Part shown: positions 1 to 9,352 of the stretch, in pieces
Position numbering within the stretch: position 1 is the first letter of the stretch
How the letters are laid out: each line of letters starts with the position of its first letter
Program-made: the position numbers and the translations under genes
Assembly (NCBI GenBank): GCA_026874595.1
Contig: CM049311.1
Span: 4,811,676 to 4,875,675 of the forward strand
Length of the DNA: 64,000 bases
Direction: 5' to 3'
Origin: Sipunculus nudus
Taxonomy: Eukaryota; Annelida; Sipuncula; Golfingiida; Sipunculidae
The notes under the pieces: generated by a model
Told to the model about the DNA's origin: nothing
Seen by the model: the letters and a program-made list of their open reading frames with translations, nothing else
Databases searched by the model: none

Positions 1-128
1 GGTATGGGGACAAGGGGTATGTTTAAATGCAACATGTGTAACATAACATTTGGGAACAGGCAAGAAGGGCTCCTACACTTGTATACTGCACATGCTTCCT
101 CAATCAACCACAACTTCAAATATCAAAA
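1..128 (+). pseudogene. Truncated zinc-finger module fused to the 3' end of the 183-bp exon (unit 0)
   Basis: The window opens inside a zinc-finger module. Right after the second zinc-ligand His codon region (about position 95) it jumps to the last ~34 bases of the 183-bp ORF-X exon (…CAACTTCAAATATCAAAA) and then a GTGAGT donor. This differs from every other unit, where the zinc-finger module continues to its own TCAAAA end. It is a second type of chimeric junction, so unit 0 is a deletion derivative. The frame downstream of the junction is not obviously usable. Confidence 0.8.
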
Positions 129-225
129 GTGAGTATTATTTAAACTCTATGTAGAGGTACTGCAATGCATCTCCATTTACACTTAGATAACACAGGTAAC
201 ACATTGACACCTACTGCTGTTGCAG

Positions 226-573
226 AATCAACAAGAGGACGGTATTGAGACACTGGAAAACATGGTGGGTCAAGTCAGTGAGCTGCCTGTGGCGCCAGGC
301 CCCAGCAACACTTCTGATACTGCCGTCCCATCCCTCAGGCGAATCAACAGTCTCCTGGGCAGTCTGGATTTTGTTCATAATCCAGACATAGAACAACAAG
401 ACGCCCAAGATGTCGAGCTGATTGAGGTGGATGCAATCCACCACCTCGGATTGATCGAAAAAAGAATAGACAAACTAAATAAACTGAGGGAGGATATTCT
501 GAAAACCCATCCGAACCAACGGGTTGTGGAGAAAAGACCACCAACAAGTAAATCTGATGTAATAGTAATATGA
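226..573 (+). CDS. ORF-X terminal exon, unit 1 (coiled-coil protein, partial)
   Basis: 115 codons plus stop, opening after a good 3' splice site (CTGCTGTTGCAG). The first third is Pro/Ser/Thr-rich linker; residues about 38-60 are acidic; residues about 65-95 (LIEKRIDKLNKLREDILKT) show heptad-like Leu/Ile spacing expected of a short coiled coil; the tail is basic then hydrophobic. No initiator Met exists in the exon, so it depends on upstream exons. Function is unknown and no family is recognised. This copy is the most divergent intact one: ELIEVDA and DKLNK replace EVMEVDA and DQLNK, and QRVVEK replaces LRIVEK. Confidence 0.6.
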   Translation, partial: NQQEDGIETLENMVGQVSELPVAPGPSNTSDTAVPSLRRINSLLGSLDFVHNPDIEQQDAQDVELIEVDAIHHLGLIEKRIDKLNKLREDILKTHPNQRVVEKRPPTSKSDVIVI

Positions 574-591
574 TTTACTTAAAGCAACCCG

Positions 592-766
592 TTCATTATA
601 ACTATGGGATCAAGCAAAATAATGTAATAATAATAATAATAATAACTGTGTATAAGATTATTTTAGTAATGTAAATTAAACATACAAATTAAAATGTGGT
701 CTTTGTTGTAAATCTGTGTGTAATAATTGTTATATATATATATATGATACATATTTGTTGCTGCAG
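592..766 (+). other. AT-rich spacer between ORF-X and zinc-finger module (unit 1 example)
   Basis: After the ORF-X stop each unit has about 170-220 bp of AT-rich DNA: a (TAA)n run, TGTGTATAAGATTATTTTAG, a conserved stretch around AAATGTGGTCTTTGTTGTAAATC, then a (TA)n tract and a TTGCTGCAG acceptor-like site before the zinc-finger module. No convincing promoter or AATAAA signal was found before the next module. The spacer could be an intron, since it ends in a polypyrimidine-poor but valid CAG, or intergenic DNA. Confidence 0.5.
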
Positions 767-1230
767 AATAAAATTAATGGAGAACAACACAGAAAAAGAA
801 GTAGGAGATGAAAAGGGTAGAAACATGGATAAAAATGACAAAAGGAACATAGATGCAAACAGGTAAGGGCACATCACGAGGTACAAAGGTCCCAAATGGT
901 TGATAGAGGAAGGATATGGATAAACGGTATGGGGACAAGGGGTATGTTTAAATGCAACATGTGTAACGTAACATTTGGGAACAGGCAAGAAGGGCTCCTA
1001 CACTTGTATACTGCACATGCTGAAGCTGACATAACCAATGTTGTAGAGGCCCATCAAAGAGAAATGTGTGCTGACCTAACAAGCTTTTACCATCAAGCTG
1101 CTAGCATTTAGCAAGAGCAGCTAAGGAGAAAAAAGACAGCAGCCATGTATTCCTTTAATTTTGGTATCCAGTCTGGTGAAAAGATCATTTGTGCCCACTT
1201 GGAACATATTTTGAATGACATCAGTCAAAA
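767..1230 (+). pseudogene. C2H2 zinc-finger module, unit 1 (nonsense mutation)
   Basis: The module encodes CNMC, 12 residues, H, 4 residues, H: a canonical C2H2 finger (CX2CX12HX4H), followed by a helical stretch (VVEAHQREMCADLTSFY) and a basic segment. Here TGG is changed to TAG at about 1110 in the conserved SIWQEQ segment, truncating the frame. The upstream MENN… start (ATG at 777) is out of frame with the finger, as in all units except the last. The 3' end is TCAAAA followed by a GTGAGT donor-like site. Confidence 0.75.
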
Positions 1231-1327
1231 GTGAGTATTATTTACACTCTATGTAGACGTACTGCAATGCATCCCCACTTACACTTAGATAACACAGGTA
1301 ACACACTGGCACCTATTGCTGTTGCAG

Positions 1328-1510
1328 AATCAACAAAAGGACGGTATTCAGACACTGGAAAACGTGGTGGGTCAAATCAGCGAGCTGCCTGTTGCGCCAG
1401 GCCCTAGCACCACTTCTGATACTGCCGCCCCATCCCTCAGGCGAATCCACCCTATCTCAACACAACCCCTGGACGACTTCCTCAATCAACCACAACTTCA
1501 AATATCAAAA
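1328..1510 (+). CDS. 183-bp symmetric ORF-X exon, unit 1
   Basis: Exactly 61 codons, bounded by TTGCAG and GTGAGT, phase 0 at both ends, so copies can be added or removed without changing frame. It reads NQQKDGIQTLENVVGQISEL, then a Pro/Ser/Thr-rich linker, then a segment ending FLNQPQLQISK. Its first ~40 codons are homologous to the start of the ORF-X terminal exon, so the two exons arose by duplication. It is followed by a 97-bp intron. Confidence 0.65.
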
Positions 1511-1607
1511 GTGAGTATTATTTACACTCAATATAGACGTACTGCAATGCATCCCCATTTACACTTAGATAACACAGGTAACACATTGACACCTACTGCT
1601 GTTGCAG

Positions 1608-1955
1608 AATCAACAAGAGGACGGTATTGAGACACTGGAAAACGTGGTGGGTCAAGTCAGTGAGCTGCCTGTGGTGCCAGGCCCCAGCAACACTTCTGAT
1701 ACTGCCGTCCCATCCCTCAGGCGAATCAACAGTCTCCTGGGCAGTCTGGATTTTGTTCATAATCCAGACATAGAACAACAAGACGCCAAAGATGTTGAGG
1801 TGATGGAGGTGGATGCAATCCACCACCTCGGATTGATCGAAAAAAGAATAGACCAACTAAATAAACTGAGGGAGGATATTCTGAAAACCCATCCGAACCT
1901 ACGGATTGTGGAGAAAAGACCACCTACAAGTAAATCTGATGTAATAGTAATATGA
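1608..1955 (+). CDS. ORF-X terminal exon, unit 2
   Basis: Open for 115 codons to TGA, with acceptor CTGTTGCAG just upstream and phase 0 joining to the 183-bp exon at 1328-1510. Same linker, acidic and coiled-coil layout as the other copies. Variants include PVVPGPS for PVAPGPS and QDAKDVEVMEVDA; the QDAK form groups this copy with those at 3108 and 4651. Confidence 0.62.
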   Translation, partial: NQQEDGIETLENVVGQVSELPVVPGPSNTSDTAVPSLRRINSLLGSLDFVHNPDIEQQDAKDVEVMEVDAIHHLGLIEKRIDQLNKLREDILKTHPNLRIVEKRPPTSKSDVIVI

Positions 1956-2102
1956 TTTACCTAAAGCAACCCGCTCATTATATCTATGGGATCAAGCAAA
2001 ATAATGTAATTATAATAATAATAACTGTGTATAAGATAATTTTAGTAATGTTAATTAAACATACAAATTAAAATGTGGTCTTTGTTGTAAATCTGTGTGT
2101 AA

Positions 2103-2125
2103 TATATATATATATATATATATAT
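2103..2125. repeat. (TA)n microsatellite, unit 2 spacer
   Basis: About 11 TA dinucleotides directly before the GTTGCTGCAG acceptor-like site. The homologous tract is about 5 repeats in units 1 and 5, and about 17-25 in units 3, 4, 7 and 8. It is absent in unit 6, so it is the main fast-changing part of the spacer. Confidence 0.9.
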
Positions 2126-2135
2126 GTTGCTGCAG

Positions 2136-2599
2136 AATAAAATTAATGGAGAACAACACAGAAAAAGAAGTAGGAGATGAAAAGGGTAGAAACATGGATA
2201 AAAATGACAAAAGGAACATAGATGCAAACAGGTAAGGGCACATCACGAGGTACAAAGGTCCCAAATGGTTGATAGAGGAAGGATATGGATAAACGGTATG
2301 GGGGCAAGGGGTATGTTTAAACGCAACATGTGTAACGTAACATTTGGGAACAGGCAAGAAGGGCTCCTACACTTGTATACTGCACATGCTGAAGCCGACA
2401 TAACCAATGTTGTAGAGGCCCATCAAAGAGAAATGTGTGCTGACCTAACAAGCTTTTACCATCAAGCTGCTAGCATTTGGCAAGAGCAGCTAAGGAGAAA
2501 AAAGACAGCAGCCATGTATTCCTTTAATTTTGGTATCCAGTCTGGTGAAAAGATCATTTGTGCCCACTTGGAACATATTTTGAATGACATCAGTCAAAA
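2136..2599 (+). pseudogene. C2H2 zinc-finger module, unit 2
   Basis: The finger frame (from ATG at 2265) is open to the TCAAAA end, with CX2CX12HX4H intact; KRNMC replaces KCNMC just before the finger. MENNTEKE… at 2146 is shifted relative to the finger frame. Relative to the last unit, a one-base deletion in GACATGCAGTCAAAA and loss of about 15 bp upstream mean the module reaches the donor-like GTGAGT in phase 2, which does not fit the phase 0 acceptor of the next exon. Confidence 0.72.
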
Positions 2600-2696
2600 G
2601 TGAGTATAATTTACACTCTATGTAGACGTACTGCAATGCATCCCCACTTACACTTAGATAACACAGGTTACACATTGACACCTATTGCTGTTGCAG

Positions 2697-2794
2697 AATC
2701 AACAAAAGGACGGTATTCAGACACTGGAAAACGTGGTGGGTCAAATCAGCGAGCTGCCTGTTGCGCCAGGCCCTAGCACCACTTCTGATACTGC
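2697..2794 (+). pseudogene. 183-bp exon, truncated copy (unit 2)
   Basis: Starts normally after TTGCAG but stops at …TCTGATACTGC, where it joins the tail of a 97-bp intron (ACACATTTCTCTTGACACC…). The last 28 codons, the donor and most of the intron are deleted. The same junction recurs in unit 3 (4240-4337), so units 2 and 3 inherited one deletion before or during duplication. Confidence 0.8.
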
Positions 2795-2827
2795 ACACAT
2801 TTCTCTTGACACCTATCGCTGTTGCAG

Positions 2828-3010
2828 AATCAACAAGAGGATGGAATAGAGACACTGGAAAACGTGGTGGGTCAAGTCAGCCAGCTGCCTGTGGCACCAG
2901 GCCCCAGCACCACTTCTGATACTGCCGCCCCATCCCTCAGGCGAATTCACCCCATCTCAACACAACCCCTGGACGACTTCCTCAATCAACCACAACTTCA
3001 AATATCAAAA
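2828..3010 (+). CDS. 183-bp symmetric exon, second copy in unit 2
   Basis: 61 codons, phase 0-0, of the EDGIETLENVVGQVSQL type, distinct from the KDGIQ…QISEL type of the first exon in each unit. A 97-bp intron with a GTGAGT donor follows, then the terminal exon at 3108. Confidence 0.62.
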
Positions 3011-3107
3011 GTGAGTATTATTTACACTCAATATAGACGTACTGCAATGCATCCCCATTTACACTTAGATAACACAGGTAACACATTGACACCTACTGCT
3101 GTTGCAG

Positions 3108-3455
3108 AATCAACAGGAGGACGGTATTGAGACACTGGAAAACGTGGTGGGTCAAGTCAGTGAGCTGCCTGTGGCGCCAGGCCCCAGCAAACCTTCTGAT
3201 ACTGCCGTCCCATCCCTCAGGCAAATCAACAGTCTCCTGGGCAGTCTGGATTTTGTTCATAATCCAGACATAGAACAACAAGACGCCAAAGATGTTGAGG
3301 TGATGGAGGTGGATGCAATCCACCACCTCGGATTGATCGAAAAAAGAATAGACCAACTAAATAAACTGAGGGAGGATATTCTGAAAACCCATCCGAACCT
3401 ACGGATTGTGGAGAAAAGACCACCTACAAGTAAATCTGATGTAATAGTAATATGA
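3108..3455 (+). CDS. ORF-X terminal exon, unit 3
   Basis: Open frame of 115 codons. The linker reads SKPSDTAVPSLRQIN, a variant shared with the 4651 copy (SNTSDTAVPSLRRIN elsewhere). The coiled-coil segment and the C-terminus (SKSDVIVI) match the other copies. Confidence 0.62.
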   Translation, partial: NQQEDGIETLENVVGQVSELPVAPGPSKPSDTAVPSLRQINSLLGSLDFVHNPDIEQQDAKDVEVMEVDAIHHLGLIEKRIDQLNKLREDILKTHPNLRIVEKRPPTSKSDVIVI

Positions 3456-3599
3456 TTTACCTAAAGCAACCCGCTCATTATATCTATGGGATCAAGCAAA
3501 ATAATGTAATTATAATAATAATAACTGTGTATAAGATTATTTTAGTAATGTAAATTAAACATACAAATTAAAATGTGGTCTTTGTTGTAAATCTGTGTG

Positions 3600-3601
<2 letters not shown>

Positions 3602-3642
<41 letters not shown>

Positions 3643-3652
3643 TATATATATA
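3602..3652. repeat. (TA)n microsatellite, unit 3 spacer
   Basis: About 25 TA units interrupted by GATA near the 3' end, between the ORF-X stop and the zinc-finger module. Confidence 0.92.
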
Positions 3653-3678
3653 CACATGATACATATATGTTGCTGCAG

Positions 3679-4142
3679 AATAAAATTAATGGAGAACAAC
3701 ACAGAAAAAGAAGTAGGAGACGAAAAGGGTAGAAACTTGGATAAAAATGACAAAAAGAAAAGAGATGCATACAGATAAGGGCACATCATGAGGTACAAAG
3801 GTCCCAAATGGTTGATAGAGGAAGGATATGGATAAACGGTATGGGGACAAGGGGTATGTTTAAATGCAACATGTGTAACGTAACATTTGGGAACAGGCAA
3901 GAAGGGCTCCTACACTTGTATACTGCACATGCTGAAGCTGACATAACCAATGTTGTAGAGGCCCATCAAAGAGAAATGTGTGCTGACCTAACAAGCTTTT
4001 ACCATCAAGCTGCTAGCATTTGGCAAGAGCAGCTAAGGAGAAAAAAGACAGCAGCCATGTATTCCTTTAATTTTGGTATCCAGTCTGGTGAAAAGATCAT
4101 TTGTGCCCACTTGGAACATATTTTGAATGACATCAGTCAAAA
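3679..4142 (+). pseudogene. C2H2 zinc-finger module, unit 3
   Basis: The finger frame is open from ATG 3808 to the TCAAAA end with intact Cys/His ligands. The MENN start frame ends early (KKKRDAYR stop) because of an indel in the A-rich stretch near 3745. It carries the GATGCATACAGATAAGG form, where the possible donor CAG|GTAAGG seen in units 1, 2, 5 and 7 is lost. Confidence 0.72.
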
Positions 4143-4239
4143 GTGAGTATAATTTACACTCTATGTAGACGTACTGCAATGCATCCCCACTTACACTTAG
4201 ATAACACAGGTTACACATTGACACCTATTGCTGTTGCAG

Positions 4240-4337
4240 AATCAACAAAAGGACGGTATTCAGACACTGGAAAACGTGGTGGGTCAAATCAGCGAGCTGC
4301 CTGTTGCGCCAGGCCCTAGCACCACTTCTGATACTGC
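4240..4337 (+). pseudogene. 183-bp exon, truncated copy (unit 3)
   Basis: Same truncation as 2697-2794, ending at GATACTGC and joined to intron tail. Confirms that units 2 and 3 share one ancestral deletion. Confidence 0.8.
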
Positions 4338-4370
4338 ACACATTTCTCTTGACACCTATCGCTGTTGCAG

Positions 4371-4553
4371 AATCAACAAGAGGATGGTATAGAGACACTG
4401 GAAAACGTGGTGGGTCAAATCAGCCAGCTGCCTGTGGCACCAGGCCCCAGCACCACTTCTGATACTGCCGCCCCATCCCTCAGGCGATTTCACCCCATCT
4501 CAACACAACCCCTGGACAACTTCCTCAATCAACCACAACTTCAAATATCAAAA
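4371..4553 (+). CDS. 183-bp symmetric exon, second copy in unit 3
   Basis: 61 codons, phase 0-0, EDGIETLENVVGQISQL type with RRFHPIS and PLDNFLN variants; PLDNF is shared with the 6063 copy. Followed by a 97-bp intron. Confidence 0.62.
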
Positions 4554-4650
4554 GTGAGTATTATTTACACTCAATATAGACGTACTGCAATGCATCCCCA
4601 TTTACACTTAGATAACACAGGTAACACATTGACACCTACTGCTGTTGCAG

Positions 4651-4998
4651 AATCAACAGGAGGACGGTATTGAGACACTGGAAAACGTGGTGGGTCAAGT
4701 CAGTGAGCTGCCTGTGGCGCCAGGCCCCAGCAAACCTTCTGATACTGCCGTCCCATCCCTCAGGCAAATCACCAGTCTCCTGGGCAGTCTGGATTTTGTT
4801 CATAATCCAGACATAGAACAACAAGACGCCAAAGATGTTGAGGTGATGGAGGTGGATGCAATCCACCACCTCGGATTGATCGAAAAAAGAATAGACCAAC
4901 TAAATAAACTGAGGGAGGATATTCTGAAAACCCATCCGAACCTACGGATTGTGGAAAAAAGACCACCTACAAGTAAATCTGATGTAATAGTAATATGA
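4651..4998 (+). CDS. ORF-X terminal exon, unit 4
   Basis: Open frame of 115 codons, nearly identical to the 3108 copy. RQITSLL replaces RQINSLL, and GAG to GAA in VEKRPP is silent. Confidence 0.62.
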   Translation, partial: NQQEDGIETLENVVGQVSELPVAPGPSKPSDTAVPSLRQITSLLGSLDFVHNPDIEQQDAKDVEVMEVDAIHHLGLIEKRIDQLNKLREDILKTHPNLRIVEKRPPTSKSDVIVI

Positions 4999-5142
4999 TT
5001 TACCTAAAGCAACCCGCTCATTATATCTATGGGATCAAGCAAAATAATGTAATTATAATAATAATAACTGTGTATAAGATTATTTTAGTAATGTAAATTA
5101 AACATACAAATTAAAATGTGGTCTTTGTTGTAAATCTGTGTG

Positions 5143-5145
<3 letters not shown>

Positions 5146-5195
<50 letters not shown>
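5146..5195. repeat. (TA)n microsatellite, unit 4 spacer
   Basis: About 25 uninterrupted TA dinucleotides in the spacer before the zinc-finger module; TGTTACTGCAG replaces TGTTGCTGCAG at its 3' side. Confidence 0.92.
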
Positions 5196-5200
<5 letters not shown>

Positions 5201-5221
5201 GATACATATATGTTACTGCAG

Positions 5222-5685
5222 AATAAAATTAATGGAGAACAACACAGAAAAAGAAGTAGGAGACGAAAAGGGTAGAAACTTGGATAAAAATGACAAAAAG
5301 AAAAGAGATGCATACAGATAAGGGCACATCATGAGGTACAAAGGTCCCAAATGGTTGATAGAGGAAGGATATGGATAAACGGTATGGGGACAAGGGGTAT
5401 GTTTAAATGCAACATGTGTAACGTAACATTTGGGAACAGGCAAGAAGGGCTCCTACACTTGTATACTGCACATGCTGAAGCTGACATAACCAATGTTGTA
5501 GAGGCCCATCAAAGAGAAATGTGTGCTGACCTAACAAGCTTTTACCATCAAGCTGCTAGCATTTGGCAAGAGCAGCTAAGGAGAAAAAAGACAGCAGCCA
5601 TGTATTCCTTTAATTTTGGTATCCAGTCTGGTGAAAAGATCATTTGTGCCCACTTGGAACATATTTTGAATGACATCAGTCAAAA
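5222..5685 (+). pseudogene. C2H2 zinc-finger module, unit 4
   Basis: Finger frame open from ATG 5351 to the TCAAAA end, with the same protein as unit 3. The MENN start frame is again out of phase with the finger. Confidence 0.72.
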
Positions 5686-5782
5686 GTGAGTATTATTTAC
5701 ACTCTATGTAGACGTACTGCAATGCATCCCCACTTACACTTAGATAACACAGGTAACACATTGACACCTATTGCTGTTTCAG

Positions 5783-5965
5783 AATCAACAAAAGGACAGT
5801 ATTCAGACACTGGAAAACGTGGTGGGTCAAATCAGCGAGCTGCCTGTTGCGCCAGGCCCTAGCACCACTTCTGATACTGCTGCCCCATCCCTCAGGCGAA
5901 TCCACCCTATCTCAACACAACCCCTGGACGACTTCCTCAATCAACCACAACTTCAAATATCAAAA
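5783..5965 (+). CDS. 183-bp symmetric exon, first copy in unit 4
   Basis: Full 61 codons, phase 0-0, KDSIQTLENVVGQISEL type. The acceptor here is GCTGTTTCAG instead of GCTGTTGCAG, still a valid 3' splice site. Unlike units 2 and 3 it is not truncated. Confidence 0.62.
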
Positions 5966-6062
5966 GTGAGTATTATTTACACTCAATATAGATGTACTGC
6001 AATGCATCCCCATTTACACTTAGATCAAACAGGTAACACATTGACACCTATCGCTGTTGCAG

Positions 6063-6245
6063 AATCAACAAGAGGATGGTATAGAGACACTGGAAAACGT
6101 GGTGGGTCAAGTCAGCCAGCTGCCTGTAGCACCAGGCCCCAGCACCACTTCTGATACTGCCGCCCCATCCCTCAGGCGAATTCACCCCATCTCAACACAA
6201 CCCCTGGACAACTTCCTCAATCAACCACAACTTCAAATATCAAAA
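6063..6245 (+). CDS. 183-bp symmetric exon, second copy in unit 4
   Basis: 61 codons, phase 0-0, EDGIETLENVVGQVSQL type. It starts exactly 280 bp after the first copy (183 exon + 97 intron), showing that the exon+intron block was duplicated as one module. Confidence 0.65.
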
Positions 6246-6342
6246 GTGAGTATTATTTACACTCAATATAGACGTACTGCAATGCATCCCCATTTACACT
6301 TAGATAACACAGGTAACACATTGACACCTACTGCTGTTGCAG

Positions 6343-6679
6343 AATCAACAGGAGGACGGTATTGAGACACTGGAAAACGTGGTGGGTAAAGTCAGTGAGC
6401 TGCCTGTGGCGCCAGGCCCCAGCAACACTTCTGATACTGCCGTCCCATCCCTCAGGCAAATCAACAGTCTCCTGGGCAGTCTGGATTTTGTTCATAATCC
6501 AGGCATAGAACCCCAAGATGTCGAGGTGATGGAGGTGGATGCAATCCACCACCTCGGATCGAAAAAAGAATAGACCAACTAAATAAACTGAGGGAGGATA
6601 TTCTGAAAACCCATCCGAACCTATGGATTGTGGAGAAAAGACCACCTACAAGTAAATCTGATGTAATAGTAATATAATT
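6343..6679 (+). pseudogene. ORF-X terminal exon, unit 5 (frameshifted)
   Basis: Homologous to the other terminal exons but missing several codons after NPGIEP (QQDAQ-type residues absent) and 4 bases in the GGATTGATCG region. The frame then ends at HHLGSKKE, removing the coiled coil. The original stop codon is also changed (ATATGATTT to ATATAATTT, still a stop). It is the only terminal exon in the array clearly broken. Confidence 0.75.
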
Positions 6680-6867
6680 TACCTAAAGCAACCCGCTCAT
6701 TATAACTATGGGATCAAACAAAATAATGTAATAAAAATAATAATAACTGTGTATAAGATTATTTTAGTAATGTAAATTAAACATACAAATTAAAATGTGG
6801 TCTTTGTTGTAAATCTGTGTGTAATAATTGTTATATATATATATATGATATATATTTGTTGCTGCAG

Positions 6868-7331
6868 AATAAAATTAATGGAAAACAACACAGAAAAAGA
6901 AGTAGGAGATGAAAAGGGTAGAAACATGGATAAAAATGACAAAAGGAACATAGATGCAAACAGGTAAGGGCACATCACGAGGTACAAAGGTCCCAAATGG
7001 TTGATAGAGGAAGGATATGGATAAACGGTATGGGGGCAAGGGGTATGTTTAAACGCAACATGTGTAACGTAACATTTGGGAACAGGCAAGAAGGGCTCCT
7101 ACACTTGTATACTGCACATGCTGAAGCCGACATAACCAATGTTGTAGAGGCCCATCAAAGAGAAATGTGTGCTGACCTAACAAGCTTTTACCATCAAGCT
7201 GCTAGCATTTGGCAAGAGCAGCTAAGGAGAAAAAAGACAGCAGCCATGTATTCCTTTAATTTTGGTATCCAGTCTGGTGAAAAGATCATTTGTGCCCACT
7301 TGGAACATATTTTGAATGACATCAGTCAAAA
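6868..7331 (+). pseudogene. C2H2 zinc-finger module, unit 5
   Basis: Finger frame open from ATG 6997, identical to the unit 2 protein including GARGMFKRN. Spacer and finger together suggest units 2 and 5 are recent copies of each other. Confidence 0.72.
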
Positions 7332-7428
7332 GTGAGTATAATTTACACTCTATGTAGACGTACTGCAATGCATCCCCACTTACACTTAGATAACACAGGT
7401 TACACATTGACACCTATTGCTGTTGCAG

Positions 7429-7611
7429 AATCAACAAAAGGACGGTATTCAGACACTGGAAAACGTGGTGGGTCAAATCAGCGAGCTGCCTGTTGCGCCA
7501 GGCCCTAGCACCACTTCTGATACTGCCGCCCCATCCCTCAGGCGAATCCACCCTATCTCAACACAACCCCTGGACGACTTCCTCAATCAACCACAACTTC
7601 AAATATCAAAA
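7429..7611 (+). CDS. 183-bp symmetric exon, unit 5
   Basis: 61 codons, phase 0-0, KDGIQ…QISEL type. Only one copy precedes the terminal exon in this unit. Confidence 0.63.
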
Positions 7612-7708
7612 GTGAGTATTATTTACACTCAATATAGACGTACTGCAATGCATCCCCATTTACACTTAGATAACACAGGTAACACATTGACACCTACTGC
7701 TGTTGCAG

Positions 7709-8056
7709 AATCAACAAGAGGACGGTATTGAGATACTGGAAAACCTGGTGGGTCAAGTCAGTGAGCTGCCTGTGGCGCCAGGCCCCAGCAACACTTCTGA
7801 TACTGCCGTCCCATCCCTCAGGCGAATCAACAGTCTCCTGGGCAGTCTGGATTTTGTTCATAATCCAGACATAGAACAACAAGACGCCCAAGATGTCGAG
7901 GTGATGGAGGTGGATGCAATCCACCACCTCGGATTGATCGAAAAAAGAATAGACCAACTAAATAAACTGAGGGAGGATATTCTGAAAACCCATCCGAACC
8001 TACGGATTGTGGAGAAAAGACCACCTACAAGTAAATCTGATGTAATAGTAATATGA
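7709..8056 (+). CDS. ORF-X terminal exon, unit 6
   Basis: 115 open codons. Variants: EILENLVGQ for ETLENVVGQ near the start and QDAQDVEVMEVDA. Coiled coil intact. Confidence 0.62.
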   Translation, partial: NQQEDGIEILENLVGQVSELPVAPGPSNTSDTAVPSLRRINSLLGSLDFVHNPDIEQQDAQDVEVMEVDAIHHLGLIEKRIDQLNKLREDILKTHPNLRIVEKRPPTSKSDVIVI

Positions 8057-8154
8057 TTTACCTAAAGCAACCTGCTCATTATAACTATGGGATCAAGCAA
8101 AATAATGTAATAATAAAAATATTAACTGTGTATGATACATATACGTTGCTGCAG

Positions 8155-8618
8155 AATAAAATTAATGGAGAACAACACAGAAAAAGAAGTAGGAGACGAA
8201 AAGGGTAGAAACATGGATAAAAATGACAAAAAGAAAAGAGATGCATACAGATAAGGGCACATCACGAGGTACAAAGGTCCCAAATGGTTGATAGAGGAAG
8301 AATATGAATAAACGGTATGGGGACAAGGGGTATGTTTAAATGCAACATGTGTAACGTAACATTTGGGAACAGGCAAGAAGGGCTCCTACTATTGTATACT
8401 GCACATGCTGAAGCTGACATAACCAATGTTGTAGAGGCCCATCAAAGAGAAATGTGTGCTGACCTAACAAGCTTTTACCATCAAGCTGCTAGCATTTGGC
8501 AAGAGCAGCTAAGGAGAAAAAAGACAGCAGCCATGTATTCCTTTAATTTTGGTATCCAGTCTGCTGAAAAGATCATTTGTGCCCACTTGGAACATATTTT
8601 GAATGACATCAGTCAAAA
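8155..8618 (+). pseudogene. C2H2 zinc-finger module, unit 6
   Basis: Finger frame open from about 8317 with the CX2C and both His ligands. LLLLYTAH replaces LLHLYTAH, so the first zinc-binding His is replaced by Leu; only the CX2C and final His remain. The last unit has the same change. The spacer here lacks the (TA)n tract. Confidence 0.72.
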
Positions 8619-8715
8619 GTGAGTATTATTTACACTCTATGTAGACGTACTGCAATGCATCCCCACTTACACTTAGATAACACAGGTAACACATTGACAC
8701 CTATTGCTGTTGCAG

Positions 8716-8898
8716 AATCAACAAAAGGACGGTATTCAGACACTGGAAAACGTGGTGGGTCAAATCAGCGAGCTGCCTGTTGCGCCAGGCCCTAGCACCA
8801 CTTCTGATACTGCCGCCCCATCCCTCAGGCGAATCCACCCTATCTCAACACAACCCCTGGACGACTTCCTCAATCAACCACAACTTCAAATATCAAAA
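8716..8898 (+). CDS. 183-bp symmetric exon, unit 6
   Basis: 61 codons, phase 0-0, KDGIQ…QISEL type, followed by a 97-bp intron whose acceptor is CTGGTGCAG instead of CTGTTGCAG. Confidence 0.62.
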
Positions 8899-8995
8899 GT
8901 GAGTATTATTTACACTCAATATAGACGTACTGCAATGCATCCCCATTTACACTTAGATAACACAGGTAACACATTGACACCTACTGCTGGTGCAG

Positions 8996-9352
8996 AATCA
9001 ACAAGAGGACGGTATTGAGACACTGGAAAACGTGGTGGGTCAAGTCAGCCAGCTGCCTGTGGCACCAGGCCCCAGCACCACTTCTGACACTGCCGTCTCA
9101 TCCCTCAGGCGAATCAACAGTCTCCTGGGCAGTCTGGATTTTGTTCATAATCCAGACATAGAACAACAAGACGCCCAAGATGTCGAGGTGATGGAGGTGG
9201 ATGCAATCCACCACCTCGGATTGATCGAAAAAAGAATAGACCAACTAAATAAACTGAGGGAGGATATTCTGAAAACCCATCCGAACCTACGGATTGTGGA
9301 GAAAAGACCACCTACAAGTAAATCTGATGTAATAGTAATATGTTTTACCTAA
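8996..9352 (+). CDS. ORF-X terminal exon, unit 7 (stop-loss variant)
   Basis: Same protein as the neighbours, with the start of the SQLPVAPGPSTT type normally seen in the 183-bp exon fused to the terminal-exon body. This suggests recombination between the two exon types. The usual TGA is TGT here, so the frame extends three residues (CFT) to the next TAA. Confidence 0.62.
   Translation, partial: NQQEDGIETLENVVGQVSQLPVAPGPSTTSDTAVSSLRRINSLLGSLDFVHNPDIEQQDAQDVEVMEVDAIHHLGLIEKRIDQLNKLREDILKTHPNLRIVEKRPPTSKSDVIVICFT

Noticed and set aside
767-860. Separate MENN… mini-exon ending at CAG|GTAAGG
   Set aside because: The donor-like site exists only in units 1, 2, 5 and 7 and is GATAAGG in the others. 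In the last unit the frame reads through, so a conserved intron is unlikely.
689-988. Minus-strand frames MPVPKCYVTHVAFKHTPC… in every array unit
   Set aside because: Antisense shadows of the zinc-finger module; the plus-strand frame has the C2H2 pattern and splice-site context.
3575-3778. Tyr/Ile-rich reading frames over the array spacers
   Set aside because: They translate (TA)n tracts; the same holds at 5118, 9497, 15519, 22708 and 63210.
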